This document shows, in pieces, positions 26,601 through 39,458 of a stretch of 64,000 bases of DNA. The stretch covers positions 62,001 to 126,000 of the forward strand of contig JABYQS010000078.1 in NCBI GenBank assembly GCA_022592435.1, read 5' to 3'. The stretch comes from Cerioporus squamosus (lineage: Eukaryota; Basidiomycota; Agaricomycetes; Polyporales; Polyporaceae). The position numbers were made by a program, and so were the translations under genes. Each line of letters opens with the position of its first letter. Within the stretch, counting starts at the first letter, position 1. The notes under the pieces were generated by a model that saw only the letters and a program-made list of their open reading frames with translations, searched no databases and was not told where the DNA came from.

Positions 26601-27749
26601 TACAAGACGCCGCTCCGTCTCCTGGAGCGTCCTTCTCGTGTTTAGAGGCTCTTTCCGCTGTAGCACGCCTTTTCTCTTGTGCTGTCAACTTGCTGTCCTC
26701 GTGCATGAGAGCGAGTCGCATGCACCCATCTCAGAAGCCTCTCGCAACCGAACAAAGAAGTCCTCTCCACTGCGGACGGGTTGTCGGCAGAATGTCTGTG
26801 AAGTTCGTGACTCAAAAGGATTACAGAAGCTCGCTCCGGTTTCCCTGGGAAGGTACGAGATCCCGATCATATGTTCCGTCCCTTCTACGAAACTTACTCA
26901 TGTGCGTTCTGTTCCGATTCATGACCTGTAGAAGGCGAGGACCGGCACCATCCATGCTCTCACAGTCCCCGCGCGCCGATCATGCGCACATCCTACGATA
27001 GCAAACATACGCACGGCGCTTCGCGCGGGAGATCGTCGCGCGCGCACCTCCGCCCATTCAAATTGTTGCATTCAGAGTTGCCGTGATACTCTGCGCCAGC
27101 CGCTGTGGATTCTCGCCGTCGACGTTATCCGACCACTTCGTAATTCGGCGCTGTTGGCGTGCGTAATGCGCCCGGAGCTCTTCTACGAGGGCGTCCTCAC
27201 CGCAACCCCTGGCTGGCGGGCTTCTTGACGTGTCATGGGATTGATTGACTCCCGCGTTGTGTCGCAGAAGCACTGGGTGCTATTTACGCCAGCTCTTCCC
27301 CCGCCGGGATGCTGCAGTACTTGTACTGGCGCTCTCACGCGACGTCCGTAGGTTCAGGCAAGGAAGCGACTGGCTGCGGCGAAGAGTGCGTTGGAGCGAG
27401 TTGGTAAGTAGCACTTACACGCGGTCTCTGCCAGAAGCTCACCCATCCTGCAGGCGGCATAACATGTTGGTTTCCGACATAACGAGGGCGGCGGAGACAC
27501 CGCGGCTTCCACGCAGAAGACGATACGCTGCTCGGGCGGCTTTCGCCATGCCATTGGGCGCCCGAGGACGACACTGAGCCTTTCTGTGGGACGACGGGCC
27601 TTACGAGGAGTCGAGCCGCTAGACTTGTGATCGCCCCTTTGTCTGTACAACCCCCTTTCATTTGGGCTGTCCGGAACTCAACGCAAACGCAGTTGCGTAA
27701 CCTTTAGTCTCGTCGGGACAATCAACAGAAAAGGTGGTTCTCCTGTGGC
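20682..27749. other. Gene-poor region, nothing assignable
   Basis: Many short open frames occur on both strands, none with a recognisable motif or a consistent exon chain. The longest (21647-22219, minus, 190 codons) has low-complexity Ser/Arg/Pro composition and is probably chance. No terminal repeats, LTRs or RNA genes were recognised. Confidence 0.35.
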
Positions 27750-29273
27750 GACACGGATGAAGGCGAGGAGAGATCATGGTGCGCTGGACCACTTCAGTTC
27801 TGCGACCTGGTGAGTGGCATACGCGACCGGTTTCCCCGTGGTCCTAACTCGTACGCCCAGAGGTACATGATGAGTCGAACTATATCTATGTCGGACTTTC
27901 AGGACTCCACCGAGCTGTGGTCCGGCATCCTCAAGTTCGAGACGGGCGCGGAGATTATGGGCTTCATCGTCTTGACGCTCTGCTCGGATCCAGACTCGCG
28001 CCTGTCCTCGCTGGAAGGACTCCACTTCTCCACCGGTCTCCTCGCCGGCTCCGTTGCAGAGATGCTCAAGGCATTCATCTCCGCTTCTCGCTCACCATGA
28101 ACGTCATGCACCTGACGATCGATTACGCCGAGGAGTTCTTCGGGTCATCTCCAGGCCTGGCAGAGGTCTTCGCTGCGCTCAGGACGATCAAGTACGTCAA
28201 AATCCATGATGTTGGTATCCACGGAGTCCTCTTCCTCCGCAAGACGCGCTCGTGCTTCGTCTGCGCGGACCTCACTATGGCCGCCATCTTCGACAAGTAT
28301 CCTCGTTGTCTCAGTTCTCCCCTTAGCCCAGACAGACGAGTGACCATGCGGAACCCCATCGTCCTTCTGCACGATTCCCAGGACGATTTGGAGTCGCTGA
28401 CAGCATCAGGGTGCAGAACGCTGTGCCCGGTGATGGTGGATACCGTCAGGTATATCGTCACGTTCGTAACTTGGACCTGCAGGACAACGATCTCCCCGTC
28501 ACGACCCACTACGCGCATGCATTCCCCAACCTCTCCAAGCTTCGTGTCGAGACGTCTCCTGACGTCCTGTCGTCGCTCGCAGTCAGCAAGGCGGACTCGG
28601 TCACCAAGGTCAGGTCGCGCAATCGTGATCAGCAGCTGAAGACCGGCACATGGAAGTCCCTCGACGCATGCCATGCACCACTCATCGACCACTTCATGCT
28701 CTGCCTCGTTTGCCCCGTCAAGGAGCTCCACGTCTTCGGCCCCCAGATGAATCCCGACATGTTGTTTCAGGTGCTCAAGACCACCCGACCTTCGACTGTG
28801 AGCCTGCGAGGCTTCTTTCTGGCCGACCTCGCCACCGCACGTTTTGGGAGGTTCCTCCGTCAGCCGTGTGCCATGAACCTCGAGCGCTTCGAGCTGTTCA
28901 TATGCGTGAAGTCGGCGGACGTCTGCGCCGCGGGAGATCTGGTAAGCACACCGGTTCCCGATTTTCTCCACACTAGGTTGCAACTCTGACATCCGTATCC
29001 TAGGACAAGGTACTGTCTGCGCTACGTCCCTTGAAGATAACCTCCTTGTGTCTGTCTATCAGTTGCTTCTTCCCGCAAGAGCGGCAGGACGACGCTCGCT
29101 CGGGCGACGAACCGAAGAATCCCGCCAAGGAATACCTCAAGGATCTGGGTTTGGACGTGCTCGCCGCTCGCATTCAAGGTGACATGCCGTCTTTGGAGTC
29201 CGTGTGCATCACGCTGGAGGGGCATCCGAACAGGCCGCGCACAATGATAGTCCTCGGTGCAGGTCCAGACTAG
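27750..29273 (+). CDS. F-box/leucine-rich-repeat-like protein, 5' end uncertain
   Basis: Plus-strand exons with leucine-rich, repeat-like sequence run from about 27750 to a TAG at 29271-29273. A 51-nt intron with a CTAAC branch site ends just before RYMMSRTISMSDF. Later pieces contain MNVMHLTIDYAEEF, HVRNLDLQDNDLPV, VKELHVFGPQMNPDML and NLERFELFICV. A GTAAGC..TAG intron then joins the last exon (KVLSALRPLK...). This resembles the C-terminal half of agaricomycete F-box proteins, where repeats of this kind select substrates for ubiquitination. No F-box is visible upstream, no ATG could be fixed, and the reading frame shifts near 28090 (two overlapping good frames). The gene may therefore be truncated or decaying. 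Family assignment is by general appearance only. Confidence 0.45.
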
Positions 29274-32200
29274 CAAACATCCATCGGCCGGCTGTCATGT
29301 AGAGAAACACGTTTTCTCCGAGCTTTGTATAGTATCCCCGTTCTTACTTGCCGCTTCGTCGTTGTCATGAAGTAGTTCCCCCAGTTCCTAACCGCACTCT
29401 GCCCGTGCTGAGGTTTAATCGGCTTGTCACTGCCTGTACGGGACATCGCGGATGTGTCCGGCGAATGACTACATGCGCCCCCGGCTTTTCCCTATAGAGA
29501 CGCAGCTGAAGTCGTTGAGCATGCATTCTGGATACGAAAGAGCGTACCGCATGTGGAGAGAATAGTGACTCGTATGAGCGGTCATTACGCAGGATACCGC
29601 TCGAGCGCGGCTTTGGGAGAGAGTTTCCGCTGGGCGGATATGTGCCATGCCAAGAAGCTCCAAGCGCAGTGCCCCCCGCTTGGTCGTATCCTATGGTTAG
29701 AATCCGTGGTGTGGCGATTGTCAGCTTCAACTCGTACTGCCTGCCCAGGGCCGTGGCTGACCAACGCGAGTTTCCAGACGCGAGGGAAGAATCCGAACGG
29801 ACTCGTATATTCAGGGACAGTAGCTGGCAGAATGCGTGGCGCGTGGGATGACATGCTAGTCGCCGGTGTCCCAACTACGACTTGGACGACACTAACTCAT
29901 ATACTCAGGTTGGGGTCAGATGCGTCTATGTAGAAGAGCCGCCGTGACGCACCATGTTACTCGATCAGGGAAGTACAATCGGTGTCCCGCGTGTGCCCTT
30001 GTGGCGTTGCGACGCTTCGTATGACATTGCAACTGTCACGGGCATCCCCGTCGTGTGTGAGTCTCGTAACAGGGCCAGGCATTAAGACTTGGCCTGAGGG
30101 CAGGAAGACCCGCTAGGGTATGTCTGGTAGCCGGCCGTCTGGAGAAGGAGATGCGTGAGCACTCGTGCACTGAGAAAGGTTCTGTTCTGACGCACCAGGC
30201 GCATTGTGTTTCGTCCGTGACGGTCCCGTGCAGCCGCATCCTCTGGATTTTACACCGGTGCTGCGGCGGGCGGTAACGGGATGCGAAGGAGCCCCAAGGG
30301 CGCGTCAATCTCGAGCCGTCTCGTCAGGATGTGTGTTACTGACCTAGATATCACTTCCGTCGGGCGCAGTGTAAACCCATCCACATCGACCGGGAGCGTC
30401 GGCACGCATGCACCGTCACAAGAGGGTATGTACGACACTCGAGGATGCCGGCATGATGCGTTTGCTTTGCTCGTTCTTCGGTATTTCCTGACCAGCTTAG
30501 TCTGATGGCTAGGAGGCGGGGAGACTAGGCATGACACCTTCTCGAGGCTACCTTGCGCTTTCGTAGCGCGTGAGTTAGTCTCAATAGAAGATAAGATCCT
30601 GAGTGTCCAGCGGCAGCGACGGGCCAATAATGCATCATAGAAGTCCTTCTGTGCGGGGGTAAGCCGATCTTCAGAAGCCAGACGTGACGAGAGAAGTCGG
30701 CAAGTGCCAGAACATACTTACTGTATTACTCAGAGTCAGAGCGTGCTCCGATAGAAGTCGGAGACTCCGATGATTCGAATGTGATGCTGCGGGTTCTGCG
30801 GTGAGTTGCCATGCGGTGAATTGTGTGGGCCTCTGTCGTAAGTTGAGGCTGGGCGGCGTCTGCGAATACAGGAGCACGCCGCGGGAGAGAGCGAGATCGT
30901 GGTTGACCAGAGGCACTGAACCTCCTGGGAGGCGACCTGCTCCGGAGGTCAATCAGGAGCGGAGCAGCACCTATCCCGGGCAAATCTGTCCCCAAGAAGG
31001 GGAATACGATGAGATCAGGAAAACCATCGTCAGAGCGTATATGACAGACCTCAAATCGCCGCGTGGCTCAGACTGGCCCTTCGCAGCCACGGAAACACGA
31101 GGGCCACTACACCAGAGACGAGCGAAGGCTGCGCGAGTCATCAGGATACCTGCAGGACACATGCAGCCATATTATCGTATACGTCTCTTCATCATCCACC
31201 TGTACGCAGACTCGTCGAAGGTCGAAGGTCAAACGACGTCGCGCTTTGGCCGCAGATAAGGCTCAAGTACTCACTTTCATTCTGGCCCTGCCCCGGTATT
31301 GAAACATATCCAAATATATGAAGCGCTGTCGTCTCCATTAATCAGTGGCTTCGACGACAAGGAAAAGGTAGGTCACGGGAGAGATCGAGATACTGGGGGA
31401 CCGCAGACACCGACACTGCGGCGTTCGTGCGTGGTAGCGCTCATATCCGCGAGAGCACGATATGGCATGCCTCAATGAGATTATTTGAGGGCCGTCTAGG
31501 ACTGAGAGTGCGTATTGAAGGCTAGCCGGCTTGACTCACGTCAAATCGCCGCGGCATATGCACTCACCGGTACAGCGCCGAGGGGAGTCAGTGGGATTGA
31601 AGAGAACTGCACCCGCTGTCAATGCTGTGTGATTGAGATCAATGCTATACCAGACACGCACCGGGTGCTGTAGTTCGAGTAGTCGCCACAATGGAAGCTC
31701 CGCATTGCGAACTGCCGGGCGCAGTCATCGCGAGGTGAATCAGTACGAGGATAGGCCCATACCGACTTTGTACCGACTGGATGGAAAATGTGCCTTCATC
31801 GGGCTGCCTCTGTGAGCAGTCAGACGCATCCATCCTGCTTCATGTGCATACCCCGTGTATGCCGCGTGCAAGTGAAACAGCTCATGACAAGTCCTCAGCG
31901 CATCTTCGCGATATCCGTCTTATCCTAGGAAGACCTGCTGGCCGCCACCGCCTCCACACCTCCAGATGAATCTTGGGTATCTAAGTGCTTCTTATCCGTG
32001 GCAGATGATCCTGTTGGAGGTTCAGTAAACATCAGTGGATAGTATTATATGCGAACACTCACTGCCGCGAAGACGTGAGCCGCATGTTCAAGAGACATCA
32101 GTTAGTTGCTACAGCTGTTTGCAGAGGTCGTGGCCAGGCGCCGATTGCACAGCACGCGTTGTGCACAAAAAATTCAGAAAATCAGAAAATCTGAACGAGT

Positions 32201-33442
32201 CGTTCGCCACTTTCTTCTGACGAGGACTACTCTGGGAGACGCAGAAAGCTTACAGGAGTATGTACGGAGCGTCAGAAATGCGGAGAGCGCAGAAGATGAG
32301 CGAGTATCGCGATGTCGTCTACGGGCGCTTATGATCGTCCCTGGGGCTTGTGGAAGTTATGCATGCTCACATGTCCCAAGCCTTCGCAGCACCTCGGAGA
32401 GCATTCAAATATATACTTACGGCTTTGATGTATGCTTGACCAAATCTTGGTGGAGTTTGGAGGGGCGGAAACACCCTGAACACCCCTACAGATGAGTGAT
32501 GACCTGGCATTACTATCTCCGCATTACGGGCATGCTGCGACTCAGAAAAAGTTGGAACAGGTCGAGGGCGCATCCCATAGCATGATGGAGTGGCGTAGCA
32601 TGTATATATGTGTGTTGTTGTCCTACGGACGAATTTTCTCAATATCGTGAATATTACGCGTCAAAAGTGTATGCGCGTCAGTCGGAGTTGGGCGGACACG
32701 ACTTCTGCAAACAGCTGTAACGTCGAGGTGCGATATTGACCCGTCCAGAGTCGTTGGGGTACACTAGTACTATTCACGCAGGCGCAGTACTGGTAAGAGC
32801 AGCATATAAGACGGACTCGGGAAGCTGCCGCAACAACAGCACGGTGCTACACCACCGTCCGTGACGAAGGTCAACTGAAGGCGAAGCGAGGAAGGCCGTG
32901 CTTGGCTTAGCGTCAGCGTCACCGCTGCGTCCCCCCGACCTCGCCCGGACCATGTGGACGGGGAATTAGGAAGCGTTCATTGATGCGTCAACCTGCAGCA
33001 GAGCTTCTGTGCGAGACAGCGGTGGGACATCAAGTCATAGGCCTGGGAGGGCTTAGCAGGGCGAGCTTGTGAGGAAGTCGGGCGAAGTATGCCGTGGACA
33101 TACAGTTCAGTGTTCAGCGGGCATCTTCCGCGGTATGAAGAGAATGTCTATGCAGATGTACTTCATACGTCATGAGTCCAATGTCGGGAAGATCGTCAGA
33201 TAAGTATGAAGATGAGCTTGCTGCGAAAAATCTTGTAGGCTTCGTGGGCGTTGTCGCGCGGCGCTGACTTGGGTCATCATGGGAGTGGGGATGGACAACA
33301 CGATATCAATTGATTACGAGAAGTACACGAGAAGTACACTACGGACAAGATAGGACCGGGACGGTATCGAGACGTCGATCAGGCTCACAAGAACATAGAA
33401 TTGAGATCACAGTAAAGCGAAGGCCCGGGGATGGTCAGGCTG
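29274..33442. other. Intergenic region without recognised genes
   Basis: No gene was modelled. A minus-strand Ser/Arg-rich frame at about 30995-30726 (ending GARSDSE) looks mildly protein-like but has no start, domain or partner exon. The region includes the inverted repeat pair listed at 32110-32719. Confidence 0.35.
32110..32719. repeat. 23-bp near-perfect inverted repeat pair, about 560 bp apart
   Basis: The left arm at 32110-32132 starts TACAGCTGTTTGCAGA. The reverse complement of 32697-32719 is the same 23-mer with one mismatch. Similarity stops within a few bases on both sides and no target-site duplication is seen. It could be the ends of a small decayed DNA element or a chance-rearranged duplication. 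The DNA between holds no clear gene. Confidence 0.45.
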
Positions 33443-35000
33443 CTACTTCGAACCACGAGCACGGCGACGAGTATTAGCCGGCTTGGGAGCAAGGCCGGAT
33501 GAGCCTGACGACTGAGACAACGGCCTACTTGCGCGGGCGTGGAGCTGCTGGATCCAATCATCTTGAATACGCCATTCGGTTGGCGGAGAGTTGAGGAGAT
33601 CCGGGGCACCGTACTTAGCCTTATCGTCATCGAAGATAGCCATGAACGCCCTGTGAAAACATCGGTCAGTCGCACTTCGGAGAGCCAACCAGAGCGTGAG
33701 TACGTACCCCTGAATCATGACGGAAGTCTGCATTTCCTCGCGGGTCTCGGACATGGAGGCGTCGACCTTGACCCAGAAGTTGTCGTCCTTGCCGGACTCC
33801 GGGAAGCATGCAGCGACCCAGCGCTACAAATAGAGTAAGTACGGTGAGATATTCACGGTAGTGTGAGTATACTCACAATGTACGCAGCCCGGATGTAGAA
33901 GGCAGCCGTGGGCTTGACTTTTGACCGTGAGAGGATGGCAGCGGACAGGGATCCAATATCCCGCGCGACCTTCTTCTTCGGGTCGAGAGTCTCGATGATC
34001 TGCGGCAGAGCAATCAGTAAGCCTGATGGATTGTGCGCATGATGGACTACAAACCTTGTCCTTCATGTGGTGACGACAGGCTGTCATTGCCTTGCCGATG
34101 ACCCTCAGAATCTCTTCGCATCGGCCAGTCTCGTGCCTGGGAGGCAAGTCCGAGACATTGAGGTCCCGCATGACAGCCTGTTGAGGAGAAGTCGTAAGAA
34201 TACCACATGAGTGTCCATAACATGTAGTAGTATATGATCAGAGGACTCACGAGCACCCCATCAGCGGCGTCTGCGTTGCGGTACGACGTGACTGAAGGGG
34301 AGAGCATATAGGCCCATGCGTAGTCTGCACAAGTGGACTGCACAATCCATGCGAGCAGGCCGTGATCAGTATTGAGAAACGGTCACTGAATAAGGATATG
34401 AGCACGTACCCTCAGTGTGCCCGGCAGCTTGTACTCCAAGTGGAGCGTGAGCGTCGTGAGTTGGTCATGATTGGCCAGCTCAAGCGCATACTGATATGCA
34501 GACCGTTCGAGAGGTCCGGCCTGCGACGATGCCAAGAGATCAGAAAGGATTCAGATGCCTGAGAAGGATGGGGGATGGACACTCACCGCCAAGAATACAT
34601 CGAGGTCAGCTTCGGATTGAATTCCGAGACGACGTGCACGCTTGAGAGAGGGAGCCAAAAGGGACAGAGTGGCAGTGGCGCTCTCAGGGATCGGAGGGAC
34701 GAGTCCAAGGCGCAGTTGCGTGGGTCCTGGCGTGGAGGTACTTGAGAATCGATGTTCGGAATCATCGTCATCCTCCGCTTCGTAGGACACCCGTGTGCGC
34801 TGCGTGCCACGAGGTCCAGTAACCGAGGAGGGTGTTGTGGGCGAAGGGGAGGTGGGCCCGGGGTTGGGATTGATATCGTCTCCATGCTGTTCAGCAGCAA
34901 GTGCTGCTGCATGCGCTCACACACGAGCGGCAATGACCTGCATGTGCGTCAACGGGGACGCACCCTCAGGTTGAGGAAGGTCTCGAGCTTCGTCAGACAT
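33443..35000 (-). CDS. Uncharacterised protein, companion of the divergent transposase-like gene
   Basis: Eight exons (35000-34964, 34906-34587, 34520-34410, 34337-34251, 34177-34055, 33999-33877, 33823-33708, 33650-33443) give 374 residues. Every phase is consistent, with no stop or frameshift. After an acidic, Pro/Ser-rich N-terminus, the body contains LKRARRLGIQSEADLDVFLA, ANHDQLTTLTLHLEY, DLPPRHETGRCEEILRVIG and KDDNFWVKVDASM. I recognise the layout as a family of hypothetical proteins common in Agaricomycetes and often found beside transposon-like genes. Its biochemical role is unknown to me. It lies head-to-head with the transposase-like gene at 35223, sharing a 222-bp spacer, so the two may form one mobile unit and share a promoter. 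The intact frames argue for recent activity or selection. Confidence 0.8.
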
Positions 35001-35222
35001 GGGGACTCTGGGAGGGAAAGACGATGGTGATGGTGGGGGGAAGAGAGAGGGAGAGAGACGGGACTTGGATGTGCTGGCGCAGTGAGCTTGTGGATTGTTC
35101 ATTTTTCGGGCCCATGCCTCGTCTTGACCCATTAGCAATCGCGTATGTTGGCGAGATGTCGGAGTGCCTGCTGCGCGCCGCGGGTTTGAGGCTGCCACAG
35201 TTGCCTGATCATTGACTGAACG
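35001..35222. promoter_or_regulatory. Shared bidirectional promoter region
   Basis: These 222 bp separate the start codons of two divergent multi-exon genes. No clear TATA box is seen. The spacer is C/T-rich next to the minus-strand gene. A bidirectional promoter is inferred from geometry only. Confidence 0.4.
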
Positions 35223-38200
35223 ATGCCGCAAGGGCGAAAGCATAAGGAGATCGGACCAGGTGGGGTTCAGACAAGTCAAAATAACAGAGATATATAACGA
35301 CTGACCACGGTGAACCTGCACAGATTGGGAGGAGGACCTTGCCGCGGATAAGATCGCTTGCAAGATCTGCGCGGAAGTTAATCCCCAAGCAGTCAGCCGT
35401 TGGATTGCTCGCAGTGGACTGAACAAGCATGTCAAGTCAGCAACTCACCTTGCAAGCCTTGCTCATCGTCAAACCCTCCAGCAGCAATCCCATCGTGTCG
35501 AAGCCGAAGCCCAGGACGACCTCACAAATCATGCCCAAGATCCGCATGCAGCTGAGAGCATCACACTCCCGGTGGTTGAAGGCTCGTTTGGAACTGAAAA
35601 CCGTGGTTATGCGATTACTGGGTCAGTGGATGCAACGCAAGACGTACATGGCATCTCGACCGGTGACTTCCAGTTCACGCCCGATGAACAATCGGCGTAT
35701 TTTCCGGCCCCGGAAAGTCACAGCAGGGCCATGGAGGCTGCTGAGGAACTGCTTCGTGCTGAGTTCCAGCGACTTGCACTTCAAGCACAAGAGGACGATG
35801 TCCTGGGCGTGGGGGGCGATGAATCCGATACTGCAGATCTTGACCGCGATGCTGAGGATGTCTTGCCACGCTCAGGTCAACGAGGGCCAGGTATGTTCGA
35901 ATGCTTTACTAGTAGACGAACAGAGAGAGACTGAGCTATTGAACACAGGCGTACATGAGGGCGACGAACAAGATCTCGAGGCATATCTGTCTGGAACTCC
36001 AGCTGACCGGCAATTCCCGCCCTATGGGTCCAAGACGGTAAGCTGGTGAATCGCCGGTCCGAAACTCATGGCACTCACTCTGTGTCCAGATGTTACTCTT
36101 GCACTGTCTAATGAACACACCGCACTTCCGTATCCCCGTGTCTGTGCGCCGACTACTCCTATGGGTAATGCACGAGTCAGATCCGCGCGACGTGCCAACC
36201 CTCCGCGCCTATAATGAACTCGAGGAGAAGCTGAACAAGGGGTGCGGCGTTGCGACTGAACATAACCGGTCTGACATGGGTAACATATTCTACACCAACT
36301 CACTAACTGATCTTGTCTGTAAGGTTGGTCCATCTTCTACTGAGTCCTCCCAAAAGTCGCGTATCTGACGGATATCTCCAACTCCTGCAGGACTTGTCAA
36401 AACCTGACCTTGCACGACACTTGGTCATATATCCTGACGAGACCCCAGGCCCGCTATCCGAGTTCCACCAAGCCACGTACCACAAGGACCTGCCCCGGAG
36501 CGAGCTAACACCCTCATACTATGGGAATGGCAAACATTTCTTTGTCGGCGAGCTCTGTCGCCTGAAGGATGGCCGGCATGTCATTCCGCGGGTCTGGATC
36601 ACCCGCCATGGAGCCGTTTATGCCTATTGCAACATGGTACTGCTCCTGGACACTGTAAGTTCCGTCTCATTGAGACAGGTTTGGCTCTGAACTTGTCGTC
36701 GTGTGCTCACATCTATGAGACAGATGTTCGTGCAAGTGGATCATGAAGAACATCTCATTTCGGCAGTATCCCTGGCTGACAATGTCCTTGACCTGGCGTC
36801 AGAAGGTGGCGCTATAGCCCTCTGCGGTATGTATTGGCTTGTCCTTCGGATCTGATGATGGGTTATTGATCTGCATGCGTCAAGATCCCGCTGGAGACGT
36901 CACGGAGGCAATGCAGAGTCCTGATCGCAAGCTTGCGGAGGGTGATGACCTTGTCACCATATATACACCATTGTTCTGTGATGACGTCTCAGGCGCACGT
37001 TCGAAGCAATATCAGAAGCATATCAACGTCTACTTCCAGAACTGGAGCCTTCCAAACCGCCTCCAACGGTCAACAAACTCCGTCCACTTTCTGTCCACTT
37101 CCCAGGTTGCCGGTAGCTCCAAGCAACTCGCACCCATTCTCAGTGCGGTTAAGTATGGCTCTTCCATCTTCTGGCATGTTCTGAGACTAATTCTTCGTGC
37201 AGGAAGTCCCGTACGAACCCTATACGATGTTATAATGCAGCAACTCACCGCTTCTGTCGGTTCCGCCTCCTTGTCCCCTTCCTCCCGGCAGACAATCCTC
37301 AGCAATCCGAGGAGTGTTCACATGCTGGTAAGAACTGCAAGTGCCGGAGGTGCAAGAAGGGTGGCACCGCCGATGCCAGGGAGTCGGATGAAGGGTACGA
37401 CCGGTTGTACCACGCAAACGTAAGTCTCAGTTCGAAGCCAAAGCAGTCATAGGCTTGTGGCCCACTTATCCGCTCGGGACGATCTAACTATTGTCCCCAT
37501 CAGCACGATCAGCTTCGAACAGTGGACGAAACACGACAAATTGTGGAAGAGCAGATACGACTGGCATCATATGGCGTCGAAGCCCCGATCGGCAAGCTTC
37601 AGACCGAGACTGGCATCAAGGACAAGGTCGCCAGCCATTGGATTGAGCGACTTTTGGCAAACGCACGCCAAATGAAGATCGACCATCCAACACGGTCTGC
37701 AGACGATATTTCTGCGCACTGCCTCTCCTGGTTGACCACCCAGACGACGTTCCCAATGAATCCTCTCCTTGACGTCCCTCGTATGCCAATGCTTCCCAAG
37801 TACCACGTGAAAGTTCTCACTCACGGATTGCGTTTTCAGATCTGGATCCACACCGAGACACGCCGGTTGAGTTGCTCCATACATGGCTGCTCGGAGTGGT
37901 CAAGTACATCTGGCACATGCTGCACACATCCTGGACCGATGCCCAGCGCGACCTGTTCGCCATTCGACTACAGGATGTAGATACCGATGGGCTGAATATT
38001 CCACCAATAAGAGCCGCGTACATGGTCCAGTACCGAAACAATCTCGTCGGAAAACACTTTAAAACAATCGCACAAACACTCGCCTTCAAGATCCACGGAA
38101 TAGCCACTCCACAGCAGCGCACGCTCGTCAGGACAATGGGCGAGCTCTCCGCGATATTGTGGGTGACCGAGATTGCTGACATGAAGACACATCTGGTATG

Positions 38201-38260
38201 CATCCCTCACGCCCTGTCCGGATTTCTGACCTATACCTGAGTATCCGCAGGCGGACCTGG
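35223..38260 (+). pseudogene. Transposase-like protein gene, truncated by the copia insertion
   Basis: Eleven exons can be read: 35223-35259, 35324-35890, 35949-36037, 36090-36323, 36391-36654, 36724-36826, 36885-37152, 37203-37419, 37504-37780, 37840-38195 and 38251-38260. They give about 807 codons in unbroken phase. Near the N-terminus is a zinc-binding motif, CKIC followed by an HVKSATH pair (residues about 23-50). Downstream landmarks are FPPYGSKT, HFFVGELCRLKDG, LPADNPQQSEECSHAGKNC, a Cys-rich CKCRRCKKGG and ELLHTWLLGVVKYIWH. This is a large, uncharacterised agaricomycete family that I believe is a DNA-transposon protein (Plavaka/KDZ-like is a guess). Exon 11 has only 10 coding bases before the copia LTR starts at 38261. 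The remaining C-terminus is not found beyond the element. The paralogue at 46806-49877 is in the opposite orientation. Confidence 0.75.
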
Positions 38261-38860
38261 TGATGAAGTCTGAACCTGTGAAGGCAAGTCGCAACGACTA
38301 GCAGACGAGTGGACAACACGAGTCCTCAGTCAGTAGAGCAAAAGACTAATAGCATAGACACAAGTACCTAGCAGACGAGTGGACAACACGAGCTACAAAG
38401 TACTTGTAAGTAAAGCATAAGTAAGCATAGGTAGGCGAGTACTTACTCCTCAGTCAGTAGAGCAAAAGACTGAGGAGACGAAGCCCAAGAGTCCCTCCTT
38501 ATATACTGTGTCTGGAGTAGCATGAGTAAGCGACAGAAAGGAGAGCATAATGCTGTCTGAGTCAGAACGAGTAGGGATGACTCAGACGATGACGAAGGAT
38601 GACGAAGATACGACAAATACGAGGTCACAAGGGCATGTCTAGTACAGCCCAGAGATATCTAGAAAGAACTAGAAAGGTCCGGAGCGTTGCAGAACGCACT
38701 GGAATGGACTGGAAACAAAGAGAAGCCAGGTAACCACATGGTTTCGTACAACGTACCCTAAAAGGAAAGGAAGAAGCATAGCCTAAGATCTAATCGTAAG
38801 AGGCTGTGCCCATAGCGCCTAATGCGCAACTAATGTCCATAGTCCATAGTAAGTTCAACA
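38261..38860 (-). repeat. 3' LTR of the copia element
   Basis: It begins TGATGAAGTC and ends AAGTTCAACA on the plus strand, so it has the canonical TG..CA ends. A TATATAAGG-type TATA box lies on the minus strand at about 38497-38506. The LTR contains two internal direct repeats: a 24-bp segment around GCAGACGAGTGGACAACACG (from about 38299 and about 38369) and a 25-bp segment around CAGTCAGTAGAGCAAAAGAC. Confidence 0.95.
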
Positions 38861-38869
38861 CTCCCACTC
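38861..38869 (-). promoter_or_regulatory. Polypurine tract
   Basis: On the element strand the 9 bases GAGTGGGAG immediately precede the 3' LTR (TGTTGAAC..). They are all purines except one T, as expected for plus-strand priming. Confidence 0.65.
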
Positions 38870-38871
38870 GT

Positions 38872-39458
38872 TCAAGACGCGGAGGTAACGAGACCCGAAT
38901 TTGCCACGAAGTACTCCATGACGTGTAGTGAAGCATTCTTGGTCAACGGATCTGCCAGATTCTCCTCACTAGGAATAGCATAGATGTCCATGTTTGGAGT
39001 CTCGGCATATTCGCGTACGAAGTGGTAGTGCGTCTCGACGTGCTTACAACGCCGGTTGACGGCTGGGTTCAACGCAAGGTGAATAGCACCATGGTTGTCG
39101 ACGCACATCGGCGTAGCCGAGCCCATGTCATCCCCTAACTCATCGCCAAACGTCCTAAGCCACATCATCTGACGAGCAGTGTCTGAAGCCGCCTTGTACT
39201 CTGCCTCAGTGGACGAGAGAGAGACGGTCTGTTGACGTCGAGATGCCCAAGACACGGCACCTCCTGCCATCAGGAAGACGAAAGCGGTCTGCGAATGCCG
39301 ATCGTCGCGATCTTCTGCCCAGTCTGAATCGGAATACGCAATCAGGCCAGCATTAGATGCACCGTCATATCGTAGGCGATAATGCGATGTACCCCGGAGA
39401 TACCGTAAGACATAGAGGAGTCTATCAAGGTGATCGTCGGCAGGGTTCGCACTGTACT
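38872..39458 (-). pseudogene. Copia RNase H segment
   Basis: This third segment continues pol after the second frameshift. It carries SDSDWAEDRDDRHSQTAFVF, SLSSTEAEYKAASDTARQ, CVDNHGAIHLALNP and the terminal NLADPLTK block typical of copia RNase H. The stop codon is 12 bp before the 3' LTR, so the polypurine tract abuts the gene. Confidence 0.9.

Noticed and set aside
30671..31259. Ser/Arg-rich frames on both strands resembling a splicing-factor tail.
   Set aside because: Simple composition bias, no start and no consistent exon chain.
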